This document shows, piece by piece, positions 56,528-64,000 of a stretch of DNA of 64,000 nt. Below the pieces are notes generated by a model that searched no databases, was not told where the DNA came from, and saw nothing but the letters and a program-made list of their open reading frames with translations. The DNA comes from Amoebidium appalachense (Eukaryota; Ichthyosporea): positions 1,178,001 through 1,242,000 of the forward strand of contig CAVNZM010000004.1 in assembly GCA_963693365.1 (NCBI GenBank). Reading direction: 5' to 3'. The first letter of the stretch is position 1, and each line of letters opens with the position of its first letter. Made by a program: the position numbers and the translations under genes.

Positions 56528-57236
56528 TGTCATCTTCACTTAATTCTCAGCAAGACTTAGAAGTTGAGTTTGGTATTTATTTATTAGTTGTTGTAGTTTG
56601 TTTCCTTTTTCCTTTCTTCATTTCTTTCTTTCTTTTCCGTTTCCGTGTACACGACATCTTAGATCTGTGTACGTATCGACATACTTAGCTCGCGCACACG
56701 TATTGTCGTTTGCGTCAAAATCTATATATGTCATCCAATCATATCTCGTTTGTATTTTCCCAAATATAGTAACTTACATTCCTTTCTCATTTCTTTCCCA
56801 CGACGTAGCATTGTGCTATGTTCTTCAACTATTAGGAATAATTATATTTAGACGTGTTATGATAAGAACATGTATAAATATATGTTATGAATTAATAGTT
56901 ACATAAGTGGTTTCATTTTATTAAATGTTTCCGTGCTTTTATTAGAAGTTTCTTTCATTGGAGGATTGAGTTTTATATTCTAAATGTCGACAGACATTTT
57001 ATTCGATATATTTTACACTCATAGTTTTCATTCTTTTGATTGGTTTATCGTTTCACATTCCCAAGTATAAAAGGGACCTCATCTTGAAATAAATCATAAG
57101 CAGTCGTATTCACTTCCTATGGTTCCAGAAATCGTTCCTCCTCTCCGGTTGTGTTTTTCCCGTGTGTCTTTGTGTTGTGTTTTACATAACACCCATCTGT
57201 GCTCTCTGCTTCTCCGTTTACCCACACAAAATAACA
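56528..57236 (+). mobile_element. 5' LTR of A1 with TATA box and poly(A) signal
   Basis: Starts tgtcatcttcac and ends acaaaataaca. TATAAAAG lies at 57066-57073 and AATAAA at 57088-57093, so the R region should start near 57095 and the poly(A) signal sits at the U3/R edge. Confidence 0.9.
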
Positions 57237-57312
57237 GGTTTACGGCCCCTTTGCACGCTAACACACAATCTCGCTACAACCGCGAAAATCTCTCAGTCTT
57301 ACTGCTTCAATC

Positions 57313-60108
57313 ATGACTGACAAACCGTCGTATATCAACCTTCCAATATGGAATCCGTCCGAGAAACGAGACGAGAAACGTCTTAATTATTTCGAGTGGG
57401 AGCCACTCATTCACCGGTTCATTAGAACCACCATTGCCGAGAAATTCGTTGACGCTATCAAGAGGCCACAGTGGGTTGACGGCGCTGAAGCCAACCAGTG
57501 GCTAGGCTACACCACCAAGGACTCCTACAAGAAAGCTTCCGACGTCCTCGACCAGATCCTCAACCAGTCCGTCCACCCGACCGAGCTCTACGACTCCGGC
57601 CGGATGCAAGACGGTGTCCACGGTGGTGAAGTCTTCCACAACCTACGTATGGCGTATGTAGCAGAGAAGGAGGCCCGAGTCACCCAGATTCAAGTCACCT
57701 TCGAGGAGCTTGAACTACGAGACTACCCCAACGTCACAGCATACCTCACCCGTCTCCAACGTCTGGCTACGACACTTGCCTGCCTCGACGAACCCGTCCA
57801 GCACAAGGATGTCGTACGTAAGTTCTTCCTCCACATCCGGAAGAACACAGCCCTGGTCTGCCCCGACATTGAACGTCTCTGCTCCGACTACTGGATGAAC
57901 AACAAGGCCTACCCGTCCTTCAACATGCTCATCAGTGACATCCGAGGAGCTGAAATCCGTGCCGGCCTCATCGACGCAGGCACAGGTGCAACCGTCAACA
58001 ACCGTCCCCTCCGTGCACTCCAGAGCAGAGTGCTTCCCCCCGGTGACCTCCGTAACCGTATTCCTCGACGTGAGCATACACCTCACCGTTCCCCGTCCCG
58101 TTCCCGTGATCCTCGTCCTCCCTCCAAGTCACCCGGCCCCCGTTCAACTTCCCCTTACCACCGTGGTAACAGGGACAACCGTAACCGACAGCACAACACC
58201 AACAGTGTGAAGTGTTCCTACTGCCATGAGCCCCACCACATCACAGCATGCCCGGAGCCTGGCTGCACAGTTGCTCGTCGTGCCAAGCAGGAGAAAGGTG
58301 ACCAGAGTGTGAAATTTGCACTCATCTCCTCCACCGGCACACCTGACAGTAACGACCCCGTCTGGGACAGTGCTTGTAATGCACACATCTGCCCCATCAA
58401 GGAGTATTTCTCCTCCCTTACCCCGTGTCCTCCCACCCCCATTCACGGCCTCGGCACAGTCAATGCCAAACAACGTGGCATCATCAACATAACACTGCAC
58501 TACAACGGCCACCCAACACCGTGCAGCATCAATGCTTACTACGTACCCGAGGCACCGTCTTTCCTCGTGTCTACCTCCATGGCATCAGCTGCCGGCCTCC
58601 TAGGTCATTGTGACGATACAGACAACCACCCGTCGTTCCTCTACAGCCGTAATGGTGACATTATTACAGATCTCACCCCCCTCGACGGTCTCTACTACAT
58701 CACTGACTATGTGATTGAGACTCCTAAACACCCGGGGGTCCAAGCCTACACAGCAAGGACTCAACCACCCGACGACCTCACCCTTTGGCACAACCGTCTC
58801 GGCCACCGTGCCCTCTCCACCGTCACCAGGATGGCCAAGGATGAGCTTGTCATCGGCATGCCCCCCTCCCTCAAGTCACCCGACAACAGTGACTGCTTCG
58901 GCTGCATGTCTGGCAAGACCACCAAGGCCCCCTTTCCCGGCACCCGTTCCAAGTTCACCATTCCCGGTTCTAAGTGGCACCTGGACTTCTTCGAAGCTCC
59001 CTGTGCTTCCTACGGAGGCTACAAGGTTGCTCTGGTGTGTGTTTGTGATGCCACCGGTTACACCACCGTGTTCCCCCTTTACAACCGTGGTGAAACCCTC
59101 AGCCACATTCAGTCTCTCGTTGAAACCATCGAACGTCAGACACCTGAGATCGTCACCCATCTTCGGTTTGACTCCGGCTCTGAGTTCACCTCCAAGGACA
59201 CCGAGGCCTACTGCAAGCAGAAAGGCATCATCATGGAGTTTGCCCCCGTCGACACACCACAACACAATGGTGTTGTTGAACGGAAGATGAGAGAACTGCA
59301 AGAGACAGTCTGTTGCTTCCTCCATGCCAACAAGGACCAACCTCTCTCTCCCAAGTTGTGGGTTGCTGCTCTCAAGCATACAAGCTACATCATCAACGTC
59401 ACACCGTCATCTGCTGCCAACGGCAACACTCCCTTCGAGGCCTTCCACGGCTTCAAACCCGACGTCTCCCAGCTCCACGTGTTCGGCTCCCCTGCCTATG
59501 TGCATGTTCCCCGGTCAAAGAGGAACAAGCTGGCATCAACCGTCAGAGTCGGCACCTACGTCGGCTGGGACCTACCCTCCAAGGCACACAAGATCCTCGA
59601 CCATGCCAGCAACCAAATCAAGATCTGCCGTGATGTGATCTTCGACGAGTCGAAATTCACGGGCAGCACCAATCAGGTCTCCGTTCCCCCCAAACCCGAT
59701 CTGCCGACATTGGACCCCCCTCCGACGACGACGATGAAACTCCGTCTGTGGTCATCTCCCAACCGTCCTGGCACAACCAACCAGCCCCGGTTGAACCCGT
59801 GCCTCCCCCGAGCCCCCCCCCCCACTGGCCAACAACCCTTGCTGCCGGCCCCCCCCGTTGCTGTGCATCAACCCGGCTACATGACTCCGGTTCGTCCTGG
59901 GTCCCCCACCTTCCACTCGGCCACAAGCAGCCCTGTGGACACCGATGCCCCCCTCACCTCACCACCGGTCCTATTCCTGGCTTCCATGCCCCTATCCCGG
60001 CCTCCACCACCTACCCGGCCACCACTCCCCTCAAGGACCCCCCCAAGCCCAACCTTCGTCGGTCTACACGTCTCACCAAGACTCCAACGGCACTGGTCAG
60101 CATCGTAG
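57313..60108 (+). CDS. gag-pol: Gag-protease-integrase polyprotein of A1
   Basis: ATG 57313, 77 nt after the LTR, opens MTDKPSYINLPIWNPSEK. The order is a Gag capsid-like region, an Arg/Ser/Pro linker, zinc knuckle CSYCHEPHHITAC (residue ~301; one residue shorter than the canonical C-x2-C-x4-H-x4-C), protease DSACNAHIC (~352), integrase HHCC from WHNRLGH (~491), and a catalytic core with HLDFF (~557), FDSGSEF (~620) and VVERK (D-35-E). Homology is lost after LPTLDPP (about 59712), where a C6 run replaces the C7 of A2. The remaining codons of this frame to 60108 are mostly out of phase. Confidence 0.9.
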   Translation: MTDKPSYINLPIWNPSEKRDEKRLNYFEWEPLIHRFIRTTIAEKFVDAIKRPQWVDGAEANQWLGYTTKDSYKKASDVLDQILNQSVHPTELYDSGRMQDGVHGGEVFHNLRMAYVAEKEARVTQIQVTFEELELRDYPNVTAYLTRLQRLATTLACLDEPVQHKDVVRKFFLHIRKNTALVCPDIERLCSDYWMNNKAYPSFNMLISDIRGAEIRAGLIDAGTGATVNNRPLRALQSRVLPPGDLRNRIPRREHTPHRSPSRSRDPRPPSKSPGPRSTSPYHRGNRDNRNRQHNTNSVKCSYCHEPHHITACPEPGCTVARRAKQEKGDQSVKFALISSTGTPDSNDPVWDSACNAHICPIKEYFSSLTPCPPTPIHGLGTVNAKQRGIINITLHYNGHPTPCSINAYYVPEAPSFLVSTSMASAAGLLGHCDDTDNHPSFLYSRNGDIITDLTPLDGLYYITDYVIETPKHPGVQAYTARTQPPDDLTLWHNRLGHRALSTVTRMAKDELVIGMPPSLKSPDNSDCFGCMSGKTTKAPFPGTRSKFTIPGSKWHLDFFEAPCASYGGYKVALVCVCDATGYTTVFPLYNRGETLSHIQSLVETIERQTPEIVTHLRFDSGSEFTSKDTEAYCKQKGIIMEFAPVDTPQHNGVVERKMRELQETVCCFLHANKDQPLSPKLWVAALKHTSYIINVTPSSAANGNTPFEAFHGFKPDVSQLHVFGSPAYVHVPRSKRNKLASTVRVGTYVGWDLPSKAHKILDHASNQIKICRDVIFDESKFTGSTNQVSVPPKPDLPTLDPPPTTTMKLRLWSSPNRPGTTNQPRLNPCLPRAPPPTGQQPLLPAPPVAVHQPGYMTPVRPGSPTFHSATSSPVDTDAPLTSPPVLFLASMPLSRPPPPTRPPLPSRTPPSPTFVGLHVSPRLQRHWSAS

Positions 60109-61682
60109 CACCGACCATCAACATTGACCAGCTCCCCAAGGGCATTCAAAAGCTTTGCAACGGTCCCAACGGTGATGCCGTCATAGCTGCCCTCACCTCC
60201 GAGTACCAAGCCTTCATCACCAAGGATGTCTTCACCATTGTTGATCCCCCCCCTGGTGCCAACATCATCAAGTTCAAGTGGATTGTGACTGAGAAAGTCC
60301 TCAACTCAGCCGGTGACACCAAGATCAAAGCTCGTGGTGTTGCAAAGGGCTTCACTCAAGTCTACGGTGTTGACTACGGTGACACCTCTTCCCCCGTGGT
60401 GATGTCCTCCTCCGTCCGTGCCCTCCTTGCCATCGGTGTGGACGGCAACCATGAGATTCATCAACTCGACGTCTCAACTGCCTTCCTCAACAGTCCTCTT
60501 CAAGAAGACATCTACATTGAGCCACCACCTGGCTTCATCACCCCCGGCAACGAACACAAGGTCTGGAAACTTAAGAAGGCACTCTACGGGCTCAAGCAAG
60601 CATCACTGGCCTGGTATGAGTACTTCGACAAGGTCCTCCTTGCTCACGGTCTCGAACGTCTCCGTTCAGATCCATGTGTCTACATCAAGACCTTCCCCAA
60701 CGGTGACATCATCCTCACTGGCAACTATGTGGACGACGTCATCATCATCTGCACGGCCAACTCCTCCCACACCAAGGATCTAGTAGACCACATCATGAAG
60801 TCAGCTCTCTGCAAGGTTGACCTTCCCGACATCTTCCTTGGCACCCAGCTCATCCACACCCCCGGTCACCTCAAGCTGCTTCAGCAATCCTACATCAACG
60901 ACATCGTCAGAGACTTCAACCTCAACGATGCTCACCCCAAGGCTACTCCCATTCCCGTCGGCACCGTCATCACCATCAACGAGAACGACTCACCACCCAT
61001 CAAGGTTCCCTACCGTGAACTACTCGGCCGTCTTTTGTGGGTTGCTCGTTGTTCCCGGCCCGACATCTCCTTTGCCATCGGCTACCTCGGTAGATTCAGT
61101 GCCAACCCCACCAAACTTGCATGGGAATGTCTACTCCGTGTAGTTCGGTACCTCATCGGCACTTCCAACCTCGGCCTTCACTACGACAAGTCTGCTTCCG
61201 ACGACAACACCCCCTTGCTGGAGTGTTATTCTGATGCTGACTTTGCCAACTGCCCCAACACCCGTCGTTCAACCACCGGATACGTCATCTTCTTCAAGGG
61301 CATACCCATCACATGGTATTCGAAGCTGCAGTCCATCACGGCAACATCCACCACCGAGGCTGAGCTTCTGGCCATCAATGCTGCTGTTCAAAACGTCATC
61401 TGGCACCGTGATCTCCTCCGTGAACTCGGCTACCCGATGACCGACCCCACCCCCGTCTACTGTGACAACCAGTCCACCATTGCCCTCCTGCACACCAACA
61501 GCATCAAGCACCGGACCAAACACATTGCAGTCCGTTACCACAACACGAAGGACTACATCAAGAGTGGGGATGTGGTCGTCACCTACGTGTCCAGCAAAGA
61601 CAACGTGGCTGACATCTTCACCAAGCCCCTGCCCGGGCCCTCCCACGAGCAGCACCGTGATTCACTCAGTCTTCGTGACTGA
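59748..61682 (+). CDS. pol: Reverse transcriptase-RNase H of A1
   Basis: The frame from 59748 begins in the linker (VISQPSWHNQPAPVEP). It is briefly out of phase between a C8 run (about 59849) and a 5-nt CTCAC insertion near 59955, then reads RT and RNase H in full: STAFLNSPLQEDIYIEPPPG, NYVDDVIII (about 60725), YSDADFANCPNTRRSTTGY, STTEAELLAIN and YCDNQSTIALL. It ends SLSLRD at TGA 61680-61682. All catalytic acidic residues expected of copia RT and RNase H appear to be present. Confidence 0.92.
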   Translation: MVISQPSWHNQPAPVEPVPPPSPPPHWPTTLAAGPPRCCASTRLHDSGSSWVPHLPLGHKQPCGHRCPPHLTTGPIPGFHAPIPASTTYPATTPLKDPPKPNLRRSTRLTKTPTALVSIVAPTINIDQLPKGIQKLCNGPNGDAVIAALTSEYQAFITKDVFTIVDPPPGANIIKFKWIVTEKVLNSAGDTKIKARGVAKGFTQVYGVDYGDTSSPVVMSSSVRALLAIGVDGNHEIHQLDVSTAFLNSPLQEDIYIEPPPGFITPGNEHKVWKLKKALYGLKQASLAWYEYFDKVLLAHGLERLRSDPCVYIKTFPNGDIILTGNYVDDVIIICTANSSHTKDLVDHIMKSALCKVDLPDIFLGTQLIHTPGHLKLLQQSYINDIVRDFNLNDAHPKATPIPVGTVITINENDSPPIKVPYRELLGRLLWVARCSRPDISFAIGYLGRFSANPTKLAWECLLRVVRYLIGTSNLGLHYDKSASDDNTPLLECYSDADFANCPNTRRSTTGYVIFFKGIPITWYSKLQSITATSTTEAELLAINAAVQNVIWHRDLLRELGYPMTDPTPVYCDNQSTIALLHTNSIKHRTKHIAVRYHNTKDYIKSGDVVVTYVSSKDNVADIFTKPLPGPSHEQHRDSLSLRD

Positions 61683-61683
61683 G

Positions 61684-61687
<4 letters not shown>

Positions 61688-61721
<34 letters not shown>
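61688..61721 (+). repeat. C34 homopolymer directly after the A1 pol stop
   Basis: Begins 5 nt after the stop codon (gtgtg then C34). The equivalent tract is present at different length in A2, A' and D. Confidence 0.95.
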
Positions 61722-61724
<3 letters not shown>

Positions 61725-62204
61725 TCATCTACAGTGGTCTTCAAGTAGGTTGGGGCCCTGGCCAGTGGTCTACACATCACCGTGTAGAGACACCTCCCAA
61801 CGAAAGTCTACTGCTGTCTTCATCGATCTTCAGTGTGTGCATCTTCAGTGGGGATTTCTTCTCCACCATCCGTCGTTTATTTATATACCACCATATATAT
61901 AATGTATTTATCATTAGCCACCAACACGTCACACATACACTAGTTGTTTCTTCTATATATATTTATATATCACGTCATTGGCTACCGTCATCTTCCGAGT
62001 CTTCAGAGGCAACCGTCGTTGTGTGCTTCTTCCGTTTTGGTTTTCTTCCCCGGCTTGCACCTTCAAGTCTTCTCCATTGTCTTCTCGAGTGGGGAAACTT
62101 GACTGTGACTTCACGGCACCTACTTCTACATGTGTGAAAGTCTTAACTCAACAGTCACATCAACAAACTTCACGAGAACCCAACTTCCAACCCTTGAGTG
62201 GGGA

Positions 62205-62912
62205 TGTCATCTTCACTTAATTCTCAGCAAGACTTAGAAGTTGAGTTTGGTATTTATTTATTAGTTGTTGTAGTTTGTTTCCTTTTCCTTTCTTCATTTC
62301 TTTCTTTCTTTTCCGTTTCCGTGTACACGACATCTTAGATCTGTGTACGTATCGACATACTTAGCTCGCGCACACGTATTGTCGTTTGCGTCAAAATCTA
62401 TATATGTCATCCAATCATATCTCGTTTGTATTTTCCCAAATATAGTAACTTACATTCCTTTCTCATTTCTTTCCCACGACGTAGCATTGTGCTATGTTCT
62501 TCAACTATTAGGAATAATTATATTTAGACGTGTTATGATAAGAACATGTATAAATATATGTTATGAATTAATAGTTACATAAGTGGTTTCATTTTATTAA
62601 ATGTTTCCGTGCTTTTATTAGAAGTTTCTTTCATTGGAGGATTGAGTTTTATATTCTAAATGTCGACAGACATTTTATTCGATATATTTTACACTCATAG
62701 TTTTCATTCTTTTGATTGGTTTATCGTTTCACATTCCCAAGTATAAAAGGGACCTCATCTTGAAATAAATCATAAGCAGTCGTATTCACTTCCTATGGTT
62801 CCAGAAATCGTTCCTCCTCTCCGGTTGTGTTTTTCCCGTGTGTCTTTGTGTTGTGTTTTACATAACACCCATCTGTGCTCTCTGCTTCTCCGTTTACCCA
62901 CACAAAATAACA
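62205..62912 (+). mobile_element. 3' LTR of A1
   Basis: 708 bp, preceded by cttgagtgggga and followed by gtagg. Confidence 0.95.
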
Positions 62913-62917
62913 GTAGG

Positions 62918-64000
62918 CGAGTGTGACATGCGTGCTCAGTGAAAACAAAATCCCTGAGTTTCAAAAGCACCTGTATCAAGTGTGTTTTGGCTTCAGAGGG
63001 GCTGCCCGCCAGAGGATATATTTACATATTAGCGAATAGGTATACAAAGGTTTATCAGATCTATCCAAAGTACGTACCCTCATAGACTCTGATAAGTATT
63101 TCTCGGAACTGTTTAAAGATAGGACCCCCGCTCAGAAACCTATTGTGTGGCCTGTAGACCCATCTATCCCCATAGAATCGATCCTCCCCTTTTTCAGTCC
63201 CGATGCCATATGGTCTGTGATATCTAGTTATAGCTCTAGTAAGTCTTGTGGACCTGATGGACTCCCTGCTGGGTTTCTTAAAATCCTTGTTCCCTCCTAC
63301 CCACAAAAGGAAAGTGATCGTGCTATTAAACCTGATCTTACTATCATGTTAAGCTCTCTCTTTTCTTGGTGTGTTAAATGTGGACATGTCCCGTCATCTT
63401 GGTTAGATACCTTAGTGATCCCCATAGTTAAGAAGGACTCTGAGGGCCCCATATCATCCTTTCGCCCCATTACACTAACCCAGGTTGTTCGTAGATTCTT
63501 TGAAGCTTGCTTACTTAGGTTATTTGCACATCACCCTAGGTTTCAATCTATTCTTCACATACACCCATGCCAATCCGCTTTTCGTAAAAACAATTCATGT
63601 TATGTTCAAATAATGGCACTGCACGATTCTATGCAAGTTGGTGCACAATATGTTGGCTTTATTGATTGGAAAACTGCTTACGATTCTGTCTCCCCTGGTC
63701 TCCTATGGGAAAAGCTTGCTGCACGGGGTGTACCACACTGCATTGGTGTTCTGTTAGAAGCACTCTTGTCTCAAACCTATGGTAGAGCTGTGGTTAATGG
63801 GCATCTTTCATATGGTGTTGCTCGTACTAGAGGTCTCTTGCAGGGTTCATTGCTTAGCCCCTTTTTGTTTAACCTATTTATAGATGATTTGGCTGTCAAG
63901 ACTTACGCCGAAAACGATGACCCTATTAATAACTTTCCGCCTGCACTTCTCTATGCTGATGATCTGTCCCTCCTTGCCCGTACCCCTAGACGCCTGCAAA
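62918..64000 (+). CDS. Non-LTR retrotransposon reverse transcriptase, open to window edge
   Basis: From 63040 one frame is open to the end of the window without a stop (no ATG needed, so it is easily missed). It reads LIDSDKYFSELFKDRTPAQK, SKSCGPDGLPAGFLK, SWLDTLVIPIVKKD, FRPITLTQVVRRFFEACLLR, VGFIDWKTAYDSVSPGLLWE, RTRGLLQGSLLSPFLFNLFI and LLYADDLSLLAR. This is the finger-palm part of a LINE RT, with Asp of FIDW and the YADD pair intact. A single TAG at 63037-63039 closes the frame upstream; 62918-63036 may be earlier coding sequence (FQKHLYQVCFGFRGAARQ). The minus-strand fragment at 52533-53500 is a relative. Confidence 0.85.

Larger units (their letters stand above)
56528..62912 (+). mobile_element. 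Full-length family A Ty1/copia element (A1)
   Basis: LTRs 56528-57236 (709 bp) and 62205-62912 (708 bp) differ by a single T in a T run by eye, flanked by gtagg (56523-56527 and 62913-62917). The internal region has a candidate primer site ggtttacggcccc and a Gag-protease-integrase frame. RT-RNase H, a C34 tract after the stop and the polypurine tract cttgagtgggga follow. It is among the youngest insertions here. Confidence 0.97.

Overview
This window is eukaryotic nuclear DNA. It has one spliced gene with GT-AG introns, very long microsatellites and poly(C)/poly(G) tracts, and about 45 kb of nested retrotransposons. The gene is a secreted modular type (F-type lectin, PAN/Apple-like and prealbumin-like B domains), its introns from the end of the lectin domain onward are all phase 1, and one copia-type element has a primer site like that of Drosophila copia. 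These point loosely to an opisthokont (invertebrate or unicellular holozoan). I cannot name the species. I found no rRNA, tRNA, CRISPR or prokaryotic operon.

Layout. 1-6113: the 3' part of the modular lectin gene on the + strand. 6114-15800: gene-poor DNA with (CT)n, (TG)n, (CA)n, poly(C) and poly(G), local duplications, two diverged copies of an unnamed mobile repeat (R) and a large inverted duplication. 15838-50386: nested LTR retrotransposons. On the minus strand a Ty1/copia family A' element (15838-18880 plus 35046-37444) is interrupted by an internally deleted family B element (18899-35045, +). That is interrupted by a gypsy-like non-autonomous element (21431-33846, -), which holds a solo B LTR (23320-24254) and a full-length B element (25131-33008, +). 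The full B element in turn carries repeat R (30951-32046). Beside this lies a 5'-truncated A' element on + (37445-37536 and 43941-50386). Its gag holds a young family A element (37537-43940, -), and its 3' LTR holds an unclassified poly(T)-flanked insertion with a 41-bp minisatellite. 50387-53500: two degenerate LINEs, back to back. 53700-54430: a diverged solo LTR. 55446-56217: a (GA)n block. 56528-62912: a young full-length family A copia element with a 5-bp target duplication. 62918-64000: a LINE reverse transcriptase, open to the window edge.

All recognisable enzymes belong to retroelements: copia Gag-protease-integrase-RT-RNase H polyproteins and LINE endonuclease/RT. Target-site duplications give a clear insertion order for most layers. 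The points most worth a second look are the unnamed repeat R, the minisatellite retroposon, the poly(C) tracts attached to copia stop codons, C-run frame offsets in the integrase-RT linker of every informative copia copy, four stem-loop repeats in the A' 3' region, and the lectin gene with bacterial-looking B domains.
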